This document shows, one piece after another, positions 24,003-33,793 of a DNA stretch of 64,000 nt. Origin of the DNA: Winogradskyella vincentii. Its GTDB lineage: Bacteria > Bacteroidota > Bacteroidia > Flavobacteriales > Flavobacteriaceae. The position numbers and the translations under genes are program-made. Each line of letters starts with the position of its first letter. Position 1 is the stretch's first letter. The notes under the pieces were generated by a model that worked only from the letters and a program-made list of their open reading frames with translations, ran no database searches and was not told where the DNA came from. The DNA is taken from NCBI RefSeq assembly GCF_020166345.1, contig NZ_JAIUJS010000001.1, positions 372,001 through 436,000 on the forward strand, read 5' to 3'.

Positions 24003-25652
24003 ATGCTCTCAATTATCTCCTTTATTGGATTTACGGCACTTGTTGCTGTAATTGCATGGTATGCAACACGAAAAACAGATGAATCTTCAGCAGATGGTTT
24101 TTACTTGGCAGGTAGAAGCCTTGGAGCCCTAACGATAGCAGGTTCCTTGCTTTTAACCAACCTTTCTGCAGAACAGATTGTAGGGTTGAATGGATCTGCT
24201 TTTAAGGAGGGTCTTATGGTTATGGCTTGGGAAACTTTGGCTGCCATTGCCATAATTTTTGGAGCAATATTTTTATTACCAAAATATCTAGGTTCTGGGA
24301 TTACGACTATTCCTGAGTTTATTGAAACACGATTCGACAAACAAACCAAAGCTTTATTATCCTTATTATTCTTGATAGCATATACAATTGTTTTGCTACC
24401 AACTATACTTTATTCTGGTTCACTAGCTTTTAGTACCATGTTTGATTTGCCCGAGATGTTAGGGATGTCTCAAAATGGAGTCATTTGGATTTGCGTATGG
24501 AGTATTGGTATTATTGGTGTAATTTATGCAATTTTTGGTGGTTTAAAGGCAGTTGCAGTTTCCGATTTAATCAATGCAATAGGATTATTGGTTGGTGGAT
24601 TATTAATACCAATTTTTGGTTTGTTACTTATTGGAGACGGTAGTATTGGTGATGGTTTAAGCACCTTATTTAATAGCAATCCAGAAAAATTTAATGTGCG
24701 TGGTGCAGTAGATTCTTCGATACCATTCGGAACACTTTTCACAGGTATGATGCTAGCACAAATATATTATTGGGGCACAAACCAATCTATACTGCAACGT
24801 GTTTTTGCAGCAAAAAGCCTCAAAGAAGGTCAAAAAGGAATGCTACTTGCTGCATTTGTAAAATTCATAATCCCAATAGTGGTAGTATTACCTGGTATTA
24901 TTGCATGGCACGTTTTTGATGGCAACTTAGAAAACGCAGACCAAGCTTACCCAGCCCTCGTTAAAAAAGTATTACCAACAGCTTTTTTAGGCTTCTTTGC
25001 AGCTGTATTATTTGGTGCTGTTCTTAGCTCATTTAATAGCTTATTAAATAGTAGTGCTACTCTTTTTGGATTTGACTTATACAAACAATATTTTAAGAAA
25101 GATGCTACAGAGAAAGAAACAGTAAAAGCGGGAAAAAAATTCGGTTTAATTGTAGCTGCAATAGCAATGCTCATTGCGCCATTTATTGCAAATGCACCAG
25201 ATGGTTTATTTAGTTATATCCAACAATCTTTAGGTAGTTTAAGTGTACCTATTCTTGCAGTAGTGCTAGTTGGTGTTTATACCAAAAAAGTCCCTGCTAT
25301 AGGTGCGAAATTAGTCCTATCTGTGGGTGTAATTTTATACTTAATAAGCTTAATAGTCTTAGAACCCTATTTTAGAGGTGCCGCAGAAGTGCAAGCTATT
25401 GCAGATGGCATATCAAATGCTGGTGAAATAAGTATTATTAAAGCAAACGCCTACCCACATTACCTACACGTAATGGGAATATTGTTCGTACTTAATATTT
25501 TAGTTATGCTTTTACTTGGTAAAATAAAACCAAAGAAGGACGAGTATATTCCTAAGCAAACAGAAATTATTGATACTACACCATGGAAACATGCCATAAC
25601 CGTTAGTATAATAATCGCAATATTGGTTTTAACGACTTACTTTATTTTCTAA
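24003..25652 (+). CDS. Sodium:solute symporter (SSS family, SGLT-like)
   Basis: This 549-residue inner-membrane transporter has about 14 TM helices. The start WYATRKTDESSADGFYLAGRSLG, the SLLLTNLSAEQIVGLNGSAF sodium/substrate region, and GTNQSILQRVFAAKSLKEGQ are SGLT-type SSS motifs. It would take up a sugar or glycoside with Na+, matching a marine setting. It is 19 bp upstream of the GH13 glucosidase gene on the same strand, so uptake and cleavage are probably co-expressed. Substrate is inferred to be a small alpha-glucoside or glucose. Confidence 0.88.
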   Translation: MLSIISFIGFTALVAVIAWYATRKTDESSADGFYLAGRSLGALTIAGSLLLTNLSAEQIVGLNGSAFKEGLMVMAWETLAAIAIIFGAIFLLPKYLGSGITTIPEFIETRFDKQTKALLSLLFLIAYTIVLLPTILYSGSLAFSTMFDLPEMLGMSQNGVIWICVWSIGIIGVIYAIFGGLKAVAVSDLINAIGLLVGGLLIPIFGLLLIGDGSIGDGLSTLFNSNPEKFNVRGAVDSSIPFGTLFTGMMLAQIYYWGTNQSILQRVFAAKSLKEGQKGMLLAAFVKFIIPIVVVLPGIIAWHVFDGNLENADQAYPALVKKVLPTAFLGFFAAVLFGAVLSSFNSLLNSSATLFGFDLYKQYFKKDATEKETVKAGKKFGLIVAAIAMLIAPFIANAPDGLFSYIQQSLGSLSVPILAVVLVGVYTKKVPAIGAKLVLSVGVILYLISLIVLEPYFRGAAEVQAIADGISNAGEISIIKANAYPHYLHVMGILFVLNILVMLLLGKIKPKKDEYIPKQTEIIDTTPWKHAITVSIIIAILVLTTYFIF

Positions 25653-25671
25653 GAATTCTAGATTCGTATTT

Positions 25672-27333
25672 ATGAAAAAGACTTGGTGGAAAGAGGGTAT
25701 TGTCTATCAGATTTACCCTAGATCTTTTAATGACACTTCAGGAAATGGTTTAGGTGATATTCCAGGTATTACGGAAAAGCTTGATTATATAAAATCATTA
25801 GGTGTAGATATTATTTGGCTATGTCCGGTATATAAATCACCAAACGATGACAATGGGTATGATATATCTGATTATAGAGCTATATCTGAGGAATTTGGAG
25901 GTTCTAGTGCATTTGATGAGTTATTAGAAAAAATGCATGAAAAAGGGCTTAAACTAGTTATGGATCTAGTATTAAACCATAGTTCTGACGAACATGAGTG
26001 GTTCAAGGAATCTAGAAAATCTAAGGACAATCCCTACAGAGACTATTACTTCTGGAAACCGGCTAAAAATGATAAAGAACCAAATAATTGGATTTCATTT
26101 TTTAGCGGATCTGCTTGGCTAAAGGATGATATTACAGAGGAATACTTCTTACATCTCTTTACCAAAAAACAGCCCGATTTAAATTGGGAAAATCCTAAAG
26201 TACGGAAAGAAATACATGATATTGTAGAATTCTGGTGTAAAAAAGGAGTAGATGGTTTTAGAATGGATGTGATATCTCTTATTTCTAAACAACTTGATTT
26301 CCCAGATACCGAATATCCAAAAGACTACGGTAGAACTATAAAAAACTACTATGCTAACGGCCCACGTATTCATGAATACCTTAATGAGCTCAACAAAAAA
26401 GTATTGTCTAAATATGATATTATGACTGTTGGCGAAGGCCCTGGAATCGACTTGAGTAATGGGTTAGAATACGTGCATGAAGATAGAGATGAGCTCAACA
26501 TGATTTTTCATTTCGACCATATGTTTATTGATAATGGTGCAGGTGGTAAATACGACCCAATTGATGTACCTCTTCCAAAGTTTAAAAAAGTATTTAATGA
26601 TTGGGACAAAAAACTTAAGGACAAAGGATGGGGAAGTATATTTTTAGGAAATCATGATTTTTCTCGAATGGTTTCTCGGTTTGGGGATGATGGTTTTAAA
26701 CATCATGCTAATTCGGCAAAATTACTTGCCATGCTATTACTTACCATACGAGGTACAACATACATCTATCAAGGTGATGAAATAGGCATGACAAACGTTG
26801 CTTATCCATCTATAGACTACTATAATGATGTTGAAACTTTGGGCAGTTGGAAAGAAGCAGTTAAGAGAGGCGAAAACATGGATGAATTTTTAAAACTAGT
26901 TCATAGGCAAAGCCGAGATAATGCAAGAACACCAATGCAATGGAACAATAAAATAAATGCCGGATTTTCAGACTCCAATCCTTGGTTAAGGGTTAATCCA
27001 AATTATGAAAAAATAAATGTTGAAAATCAAGAAAATGACCCTAATTCTATATTGAATTTTTACAGAAAAATGATTGCAATTAGGAAGACTAATAATGTGC
27101 TAGTATATGGCGAATATATTTGCCTAAATGAAGCAGATGAGAATCTGTTTGTATACAAACGTTGGGATAAATCAGATCTCTATATAGTTCTCTTAAATTT
27201 CAGCGATGAAACTCAAACGACAGAACACATTGATACAGATATTAAAGCATCACATTTAGTTATTTCAAATTATAACCACAATCACTCTTTTATTAATCTA
27301 AGACCTTGGGAGGCTCAACTGAGAAAACTATGA
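25672..27333 (+). CDS. GH13 alpha-glucosidase (oligo-1,6-glucosidase type)
   Basis: This 553-residue cytosolic retaining glycoside hydrolase has the barrel motifs DLVLNHSSDEHEWF (about 98), the nucleophile D199 in GFRMDVIS, acid/base E255 in VGEGPG, and H328-D329 in GNHDFSRMVSRFG. Val200 after the nucleophile matches oligo-1,6-glucosidases, whereas maltases usually have Thr there. The QPDLNWENP motif is typical of the oligo-glucosidase group. Substrates could include isomaltose, sucrose, trehalose-like sugars or glucosylglycerol. Its stop codon abuts the stop of the convergent DUF1080 gene with no spacer. Confidence 0.87.
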   Translation: MKKTWWKEGIVYQIYPRSFNDTSGNGLGDIPGITEKLDYIKSLGVDIIWLCPVYKSPNDDNGYDISDYRAISEEFGGSSAFDELLEKMHEKGLKLVMDLVLNHSSDEHEWFKESRKSKDNPYRDYYFWKPAKNDKEPNNWISFFSGSAWLKDDITEEYFLHLFTKKQPDLNWENPKVRKEIHDIVEFWCKKGVDGFRMDVISLISKQLDFPDTEYPKDYGRTIKNYYANGPRIHEYLNELNKKVLSKYDIMTVGEGPGIDLSNGLEYVHEDRDELNMIFHFDHMFIDNGAGGKYDPIDVPLPKFKKVFNDWDKKLKDKGWGSIFLGNHDFSRMVSRFGDDGFKHHANSAKLLAMLLLTIRGTTYIYQGDEIGMTNVAYPSIDYYNDVETLGSWKEAVKRGENMDEFLKLVHRQSRDNARTPMQWNNKINAGFSDSNPWLRVNPNYEKINVENQENDPNSILNFYRKMIAIRKTNNVLVYGEYICLNEADENLFVYKRWDKSDLYIVLLNFSDETQTTEHIDTDIKASHLVISNYNHNHSFINLRPWEAQLRKL

Positions 27334-28083
27334 TTATAGCGCTTTGATCTTAATGTCTTTAAACCAAACCTTATCACTGTGGTCTTGCAGTCCTATGTGA
27401 CCGGTTTTATATTTTCCAAACCCTTCCCAGTCTTTGAATTTAGAATTTGCCACCATATTATCCCAGCCCTCTCCATGTAAAGGAAAATCCATGACTTGAG
27501 TACCATTCATTGATATTTTGGCAATATTTGCATCTTGATTAACTTCAATTACACAGAGGTTCCACTCTCCTGCAGAATTGATATGCTCATCAGGGCAACC
27601 AATCATATCATATAAAGAACCAGCTTTGTGTGTCCCATTTGCAACGAATGAATCAGGATGACGTTCATTATCTAAAACTTGAATTTCAGGGCCGGTCATA
27701 TAGGCCTCAGTGTATTTTTTATCTTCATGTACACCCCAGAAAATTCCACTATTTCCACCTTCTGAAACCTTCCATTCTAATGAGAGAATAAAATTAGTGT
27801 AAGTGTTTTTAGTGATTATATTTTTACCACCTTCTTTTCCTGGTGTAAAAGCCATAGCACCGTCTTCAATAACCCACTCTGGATACATATCTTCAGCCAA
27901 ATAGCCTCTCCACTGATCTAATGATGTTCCATCAAACAAAATTTCCCATTCATTTTCATTTTTTTCCATTTCTGTAATCTCTACGGTTTCTTCAACTGTT
28001 TCTTTTGTAGTTTTTGTACTGTCCTTACATTGCATTAGCCCAATTGATATTACACCTAATACTGCTATTAATTTAATTTTCAT
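27334..28083 (-). CDS. DUF1080 lipoprotein (3-keto-disaccharide hydrolase family)
   Basis: This 249-residue lipoprotein (lipobox GLMQCKD) holds one DUF1080 jelly-roll domain (about 42-249). Visible family text is WEILFDGTSLDQWRGY, FILSLEWKVSEGGNSGIFWG, GPEIQVLDNERHPD and the end IGLQDHSDKVWFKDIKIKAL. Family members act on glycosides whose C3 hydroxyl has been oxidised to a ketone. The neighbouring TIM-barrel isomerase (5 bp), Gfo/Idh/MocA oxidoreductase and GMC dehydrogenase fit a 3-keto-sugar pathway. It is periplasmic or outer-membrane bound. Confidence 0.85.
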   Translation of the reverse strand: MKIKLIAVLGVISIGLMQCKDSTKTTKETVEETVEITEMEKNENEWEILFDGTSLDQWRGYLAEDMYPEWVIEDGAMAFTPGKEGGKNIITKNTYTNFILSLEWKVSEGGNSGIFWGVHEDKKYTEAYMTGPEIQVLDNERHPDSFVANGTHKAGSLYDMIGCPDEHINSAGEWNLCVIEVNQDANIAKISMNGTQVMDFPLHGEGWDNMVANSKFKDWEGFGKYKTGHIGLQDHSDKVWFKDIKIKAL

Positions 28084-28088
28084 AGATT

Positions 28089-29147
28089 TTAATTTAATCC
28101 TAATATTTCTCTTAATTGATTTTCGTCTTTATCATCACCTCCGGCAAAATCATCAAATGATTTTGTTGTAGCCTCAATAATATGATCATTAATAAATTTA
28201 ACTCCTTCTCTTGCTCCTTGCTCAGGACTTTTTATCACACATTCCCATTCTAATACAGCCCAGACATCACATCCATATTCTGTTAATTTTGAAAATACAG
28301 ATTTAAAATCTATCTGGCCATCACCTGGAGAGCGATATCTGCCCGCTCTATCTTTCCAATCGTTGTAACCACCAAAAGCTCCTTTTTTACCTGTTGGTTT
28401 AAACTCTGAATCTTTAACATGAAAGGCTTTAATGAATTCATGATAATGATCTATATATTTTATATAATCTAGTTGTTGTAGAACAAAATGTGAAGGATCG
28501 TATAAGATACTCACACTCTCATGATTACCTGTCGCTTCTAAAAAACGTTCAAAAGTATCACCATCATGTATATCCTCAACAGGGTGTACTTCATAACATG
28601 CAGCAACTCCATTTTCTTTAAACACATCTAAAATTGGCAACCATCTATCGGCTAATTCCTTAAATCCTAGGTCTATTAATCCAGCTGGTTGTTGTGGCCA
28701 TGGATGCATAACTGGCCAAAGTAATGAACCAGAGAATGTTGCATGCGATGTTAAACCTAATTTATTGCTAACAACTGCAGCCTTTTTCATTTGATCTGTG
28801 GCCCATGCCGTACGCTCTTTGTACTTACCCTTTAAATTTTCAGGTGCAAAAACATCAAACATAATATCATGTGCAGGATGAACCGCAACCAACTGACCTT
28901 GAATATGCGTACTTAATTCTGTTATTTCTAATCCATAACTATTAATTCTGCCTTTAAATTCATCACAATATGTATCACTTTCTGCAGCAATATCTAAATC
29001 AATAATATGCTTATCTAGTGTGGGAATTTGTATGCCTTTATAACCCAAATCACTTGCCCATTTACATAAACCATCTAAGGTGTTAAAGGGTGGACTCTCA
29101 TCCATGAATTGAGCTAAAAAAATTGCCGGTCCTTTTATTGTTTTCAT
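28089..29147 (-). CDS. Sugar phosphate isomerase/epimerase family TIM barrel
   Basis: This 352-residue xylose-isomerase-like TIM barrel has no signal peptide. Metal-ligand positions typical of the family are visible: a Glu in ACYEVHPVEDIHDG, an Asp in SILYDPSHFVLQQ, a His in AFHVKDSEFK and a Glu in AVLEWECVIK. Such proteins isomerise or epimerise keto-sugars and inositols. The gene lies between Gfo/Idh/MocA (25 bp) and DUF1080 (5 bp) in one (-) operon. A role in handling 3-keto-glucose is an inference from this company. Confidence 0.85.
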   Translation of the reverse strand: MKTIKGPAIFLAQFMDESPPFNTLDGLCKWASDLGYKGIQIPTLDKHIIDLDIAAESDTYCDEFKGRINSYGLEITELSTHIQGQLVAVHPAHDIMFDVFAPENLKGKYKERTAWATDQMKKAAVVSNKLGLTSHATFSGSLLWPVMHPWPQQPAGLIDLGFKELADRWLPILDVFKENGVAACYEVHPVEDIHDGDTFERFLEATGNHESVSILYDPSHFVLQQLDYIKYIDHYHEFIKAFHVKDSEFKPTGKKGAFGGYNDWKDRAGRYRSPGDGQIDFKSVFSKLTEYGCDVWAVLEWECVIKSPEQGAREGVKFINDHIIEATTKSFDDFAGGDDKDENQLREILGLN

Positions 29148-29172
29148 TATCTAATATTCTTTTATCAATCTT

Positions 29173-30315
29173 TTAGGCAGTATCAATATTTACCCAAACA
29201 TTTCCTTGCTTATGAGATTCAACTGCTTTCTCAATAAAATTCATACCACGCAAACCATCAATGATTGTAGGGTATTCACCATGGTCATAATCTTCATTTC
29301 TAATCGCTTTGGCAACACCTTTGTATATATTACCCATTGAATCAAAAATACCTTCTGGGTGTCCAGGTGGTAATTTTGTGCCATCTAAAGAAAGATTGCT
29401 ATTATAGGTATGGCCAGGCTTTAAGACTCGCATAGGGCGACCATCTTCCAATAAATAGAGATAGTTTGGATTCTCTTGTTCCCATTTTAAGCCAGCTTTG
29501 TCGCCATATATTTGAACTGTAAAATTATTCTCTTCACCGGTTGCAATCTGACTTGCCCTAATCACTCCTTTAACATTTTCCTCAAATCTTATGAGTACGG
29601 TTCCATCAATATCCATTTGGTTATCTTCATATAAATAATTTAAGTCAGCTAAAATCGAATTAACTCTTAGTCCAGACATATATTCTACCATGTCAAACGC
29701 ATGAGTACCGATATCTCCAATACAACAGCTTATACCTGATTTTTCAGGATCCAGTCTCCAAGTAGACTTACGTTTTTCCTTATCATGAATTATGGGATTT
29801 ATCCATCCTTGATAATATTGTGCATCTATTTTTTGAATCTTTCCAATATCGCCATTTGCAATCATATGGCGCATTTGCCTTACCATAGGATATCCTGTAT
29901 AAGTATAGGTAACTGCAAATACAGTATTAGCCATTTTTAGAGTTTCATGAAGAATCTTAGCTTCTTCATAAGTAGTTGTCATTGGTTTTTCACAAATGAC
30001 ATTGAACCCATTTTCAAGAAGTTTCTTCGCCATTGGGAAATGGAGAAAATTAGGTGTAAGAATTGATACAACTTCAATTCGTTTATCCTTTGGTAGTTTT
30101 AATTCTTCTTCAATTAAAGTATCTAAATCTTTGTATACTTGGTCAGTTGGGATTCCAATTTCTCTAGCAAAATTTAAACTTTCCTCAAGCTTAACATTAA
30201 ACACACCACCAACCAACTGAAACTTATCATACATTGATGAGGCAACACGATGCAAAACACCAATTAAGGAATCTCCTCCTCCACCTAAAATACCAAGTCT
30301 AATTTTATTACTCAT
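29173..30315 (-). CDS. Gfo/Idh/MocA family oxidoreductase
   Basis: This 380-residue NAD(P)-dependent sugar or inositol dehydrogenase-like protein has an N-terminal Rossmann fold (RLGILGGGGDSLIGVLHRVA), the family EKPMTTTYEEAK motif at about 110, and GISCCIGDIGTHAFDMVEYM in the catalytic domain (about 195), holding the D...H pair. The C-terminal half is the alpha/beta Gfo/Idh domain. There is no export signal. In 3-keto-sugar operons these enzymes reduce or oxidise the C3 position; the precise substrate is unknown. It is 5 bp from the MFS gene upstream in the operon. Confidence 0.88.
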   Translation of the reverse strand: MSNKIRLGILGGGGDSLIGVLHRVASSMYDKFQLVGGVFNVKLEESLNFAREIGIPTDQVYKDLDTLIEEELKLPKDKRIEVVSILTPNFLHFPMAKKLLENGFNVICEKPMTTTYEEAKILHETLKMANTVFAVTYTYTGYPMVRQMRHMIANGDIGKIQKIDAQYYQGWINPIIHDKEKRKSTWRLDPEKSGISCCIGDIGTHAFDMVEYMSGLRVNSILADLNYLYEDNQMDIDGTVLIRFEENVKGVIRASQIATGEENNFTVQIYGDKAGLKWEQENPNYLYLLEDGRPMRVLKPGHTYNSNLSLDGTKLPPGHPEGIFDSMGNIYKGVAKAIRNEDYDHGEYPTIIDGLRGMNFIEKAVESHKQGNVWVNIDTA

Positions 30316-30320
30316 TAAAT

Positions 30321-31553
30321 TTATGAATCTTTATATTCTACTTTTTCATTTTTAAATAATAGTGCAAATAATAGTAGGACTACTGCTGCAAATATTGATG
30401 GGAACACCCAGATATCTTTCCAGCTATGCAGACCTTCACCAATTAGATTTTGATCAACAATTTGACCAGCCACCCAAAACCCAACTAACATTCCAACACC
30501 ATAAGTAGCTAAGGTTATTAATCCCTGAGCTGCACTTTTAACTTTTTCACCTGCTTTAGAGTCCGTATAGATCTGACCAGACACAAAGAAAAAATCATAA
30601 CATATACCATGCAATGCAATACCTATAATTATCATGAAAAATAATTCTCCTGCATTACCGTAAGCAAAAAGTAAATACCTAATTGTCCACGCCAACATTC
30701 CAAACAAAATGGTTTTCTTGAAACCGTATTTCTTAAAAAAGAAAGGCAGAAGTAGCATAAACAACACCTCAGACATCTGTCCTAGTGACGCCCAAGCGGT
30801 TGAATTTTCTACCTTATACTCTGTTAAATATGGGCTAATGTTTTGATAATAAAATGCCAAAGGAATACATATTAACACAGAAGCCAAGAAGAAAATCAAG
30901 AAGTTTCTATCCTTAAGAAGATTCAATGCATCTAACCCTAAAATATCCGAAAGTTTCACTTCCTCTTCTTTACCTCTACTCGGTGGTGTCTTAGGCAAGG
31001 TAAAACTGAATAAGCCTAATATTGCTGATGCAATAGCAACCATTAAAAAGGTATTTGACAACATCCCTTTACCAATATTTTCAATTGAGTCCCATTTAAA
31101 CACGAAACTAATAACAAGTCCAGCTACAATCCACCCTACGGTTCCCCATACTCTTACGAATGGGAACTGTTTTGCAGGATCGTCCATTTGATTAAAAGAA
31201 ACTGAATTGACTAAGGCTAATGTTGGCATATAGGCAATCATATAACCTAATACGTACGGATAGAATGCATTAAAGTCAGTGGATTGAGACATTAAATACA
31301 TTAATACCGCTCCTATTAAATGTAATATCCCTAAAATCTTTTCTGCATTAAAAAAACGGTCAGCAATTAAGCCTATAATAAAAGGTGCAATAATCGCACC
31401 CCAAGATTGAGTAGAATATGCCATTGCTGTCTCTGCACCAGATGCACTTAAGTTGTTACCCAGAAATGATCCCATTGTAACAAACCAGCCTCCCCAAATA
31501 AAAAATTCGAGAAACATCATAATGGAAAGTTTGGCAGATGTAATTGATTTCAT
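30321..31553 (-). CDS. MFS transporter, nucleoside/H+ symporter-like
   Basis: This 410-residue inner-membrane carrier has 12 predicted TM helices. The start LSIMMFLEFFIWGGWFVTMGSFLG, the IGLIADRFFNAEKILGILHL loop, and GICYDFFFVSGQIYTDSKAG are hallmarks of the nucleoside:H+ symporter branch of MFS. In Bacteroidetes this branch often sits with Gfo/Idh and TIM-barrel isomerase genes and probably carries sugars or keto-sugars. It is the second gene of the (-) operon 32522-27334. Confidence 0.86.
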   Translation of the reverse strand: MKSITSAKLSIMMFLEFFIWGGWFVTMGSFLGNNLSASGAETAMAYSTQSWGAIIAPFIIGLIADRFFNAEKILGILHLIGAVLMYLMSQSTDFNAFYPYVLGYMIAYMPTLALVNSVSFNQMDDPAKQFPFVRVWGTVGWIVAGLVISFVFKWDSIENIGKGMLSNTFLMVAIASAILGLFSFTLPKTPPSRGKEEEVKLSDILGLDALNLLKDRNFLIFFLASVLICIPLAFYYQNISPYLTEYKVENSTAWASLGQMSEVLFMLLLPFFFKKYGFKKTILFGMLAWTIRYLLFAYGNAGELFFMIIIGIALHGICYDFFFVSGQIYTDSKAGEKVKSAAQGLITLATYGVGMLVGFWVAGQIVDQNLIGEGLHSWKDIWVFPSIFAAVVLLLFALLFKNEKVEYKDS

Positions 31554-31565
31554 TTAATTTTTAGT

Positions 31566-32522
31566 TTAGTTAGCATGCTTTTTCAATAAGGCCAATGTAG
31601 CTCTAATACCGTCACGTTCATTCAAGGTCTCGTGCTCATATTCTACACTGATATAACCATCATAGCCTGAATCCTTGATAATTTGCATAAACCTTTCAAA
31701 ATCCAATGTAGTTTCGTTTCCATTTTCATCAAACTCATAGGCTTTAGCACTTACTGCTTGTGCTTTTTTCATCAATTGTTCAAATCCCTCATATTTATCA
31801 GGATATACCTCAGCACAATCGCTCCATTTTTCATTCGTTACTCTCTTGATACACCAATTACCAAAATCAGCAAGAGTACCACAATTTGGAAGATTTATTT
31901 TTTCTATCACTGGCATCAAAATCCTTGGGTCAGATGAATACCAACCATGATTTTCAGCAAGAACACTTATATTTTTTGTCGCAGCATATTCGGACAAACG
32001 TTTCAGACCATCATATGTTGTTTCGGTCCATTCCTTTGGATCATAAGAACCAAATGTATTCACTCTAATGGCATGACAACCTAAATAGGCTGCAGCATCA
32101 ACATATTTTTTATGCATTTCTATGGCTTTATCCCTTCTGTCTTTATCGCTATCTGATAAATCACCAGCGTGATCTACCATAATTAATACGTTTTCAATTC
32201 CATGTTTTTCGCTTTCTTCTTTCCAGCGTTCAATCACGGCATCTAATCCCATACTGTCAATTTCTTTTTCATATAATTGATTCACCCATTCAACAGCATT
32301 AAACCCGAGTTCTTTCGCCACTTTAGGAAAATCAAAGGGATCTAACTTACCAGTTTCAATTTCTCTATGCAACGACCATTGTGCCAATGAATAGGAGTAA
32401 CTTGTCATCTGATTAGTTTCTTCTAATTTTTCTTCTTTCATTTCAGATTCTTTTTTTTGATTTTGGCAACCCATTAAGATAAAAACACAAAGGGCAAAAG
32501 GAATAATAAAATATCGTTTCAT
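31566..32522 (-). CDS. Sugar phosphate isomerase/epimerase family lipoprotein
   Basis: This 318-residue TIM-barrel protein carries a lipoprotein signal (FIIPFALCVFILMGCQNQK), so it acts outside the cytoplasm. The xylose-isomerase-like metal ligands appear as AENHGWYSS, TLADFGNWC and SVEYEHETLNERDG at the end. An exported member next to exported DUF1080 proteins and an exported dehydrogenase suggests that part of the keto-sugar conversion happens in the periplasm. It is the first gene of the (-) operon, with 91 bp to the AraC gene stop, so a promoter may lie there. Confidence 0.85.
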   Translation of the reverse strand: MKRYFIIPFALCVFILMGCQNQKKESEMKEEKLEETNQMTSYSYSLAQWSLHREIETGKLDPFDFPKVAKELGFNAVEWVNQLYEKEIDSMGLDAVIERWKEESEKHGIENVLIMVDHAGDLSDSDKDRRDKAIEMHKKYVDAAAYLGCHAIRVNTFGSYDPKEWTETTYDGLKRLSEYAATKNISVLAENHGWYSSDPRILMPVIEKINLPNCGTLADFGNWCIKRVTNEKWSDCAEVYPDKYEGFEQLMKKAQAVSAKAYEFDENGNETTLDFERFMQIIKDSGYDGYISVEYEHETLNERDGIRATLALLKKHAN

Positions 32523-32613
32523 TAACTGATTATTAGAATTAAGAAATGAAAATAACCAATTAAGGATGTATTTCTGTTTATTTTTATTCAGTGAAAGAAT
32601 TTATACAAACAAA

Positions 32614-33657
32614 TTAAGTTTCTGGATATGCTGACAATGATTTTCTAACAAGTTTTCGCTTTCGATATTCATTGGGTGAGCATTTTTCATGCTTTTTAAA
32701 TACGGTTGAAAAATATTGACTAGTAGTAAACCCACATATATATGCAACTTCACTTACAGTTAAATTACCCTTCTCTAAAAGTATTTTTTTTGACATTTCA
32801 AGTCTTCTCATAGTTAAATACCTCATTGGTGTAAGATTGGTCAACTGTTTACAATGATGGGTAAAGCGTGTCAATCCAACACCTGCACTTCTTGACATTT
32901 TTTCTATAGTCCAATCTTCTGATAAATTCTTGTCAAGTTCTTTCAAAAAAAACTGAACACTCCTTGAGCTATCGGTTAGAGATTCGTTTAACTCTATATC
33001 TTCGGTCTTAAGCAAGTCTAATATTAAGATAAGTAAATAATTTACCAGTAGTCTTATTCTCGATGCATTGCTCCCATTTCTATCGGTATTTACAGCAACA
33101 TTAATTCTCTTAAAACAATTACGGATCTTATTATCCGTCTTTAATATTGATTTTTCATTTTGCCTTAAAAAAATAGTCAGTTGTTTTAAATCTTCCTCAG
33201 TCAATGTAATCCAATCAGGCCAAACCCAATCCTGATGTGGTCGCCTAACACCTAAATCAATAATTACCCAATAAAATTTACCCATCCCAATATTTGGATT
33301 GCCGACTTTATGGGCTTCCCAAGGTCTTGTGATTGTTAAATGATTAGGTGTTAAAAGAACTTCTTTATTTTCTTGTGAATACGGCATAGTACCTGACTCC
33401 AAAAAATGAAACTCAATACCTTCATTCCTGTGCCAATCCAAACCCCAATCCTGTGGCTCATTAGCATCCCAATACCCAATACTATTTAAACCTAAAGTAT
33501 TGCCGTCTAATCTGTCTCCAGGATAGGTATGCCGTGCTAATGCTTTAAACTTTAATTTATTTCTTTGGAACGCATCAATTAAGGGTAGACACGTATCTGC
33601 ATGGTAGACAACACCATCTGCTCTAAATGGCTCAATTTTCTGTATGTTTATTTTCAC
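32614..33657 (-). CDS. AraC-family transcriptional regulator
   Basis: This 347-residue regulator has an N-terminal cupin-like sensor domain (about 1-130, with GIEFHFLESGTMPYSQENKE) and a C-terminal double helix-turn-helix (about 240-340). The HTH text is GVGLTRFTHHCKQLTNLTPM and NLTVSEVAYICGFTTSQYFS followed by FKKHEKCSPNEYRKRK. It lies between the (-) keto-sugar operon and the divergent (+) GMC dehydrogenase operon, so it probably controls both in response to a sugar. The sensor likely binds a mono- or disaccharide (inference). Confidence 0.88.
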   Translation of the reverse strand: MKINIQKIEPFRADGVVYHADTCLPLIDAFQRNKLKFKALARHTYPGDRLDGNTLGLNSIGYWDANEPQDWGLDWHRNEGIEFHFLESGTMPYSQENKEVLLTPNHLTITRPWEAHKVGNPNIGMGKFYWVIIDLGVRRPHQDWVWPDWITLTEEDLKQLTIFLRQNEKSILKTDNKIRNCFKRINVAVNTDRNGSNASRIRLLVNYLLILILDLLKTEDIELNESLTDSSRSVQFFLKELDKNLSEDWTIEKMSRSAGVGLTRFTHHCKQLTNLTPMRYLTMRRLEMSKKILLEKGNLTVSEVAYICGFTTSQYFSTVFKKHEKCSPNEYRKRKLVRKSLSAYPET

Positions 33658-33793
33658 TGAAATATTTTAAACAAATATAACTTGTAAATTAACTAATTTT
33701 CTTTTTTCAAAAAATATTTTTGATGTTTTCTGAGCATTCCATAATATTATTAAACTATTTTTATGAATTCGTCTTTTATACTAAACTAACAAT
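33658..33793. promoter_or_regulatory. Divergent promoter region, AraC (-) and GMC dehydrogenase (+)
   Basis: On the (-) strand TATATTTG (33679-33672) fits the -7 consensus and lies 14 bp before the AraC start. For the (+) gene only a weak TATTTTTA element is seen. This 136-bp AT-rich spacer is a plausible AraC target. Confidence 0.42.
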
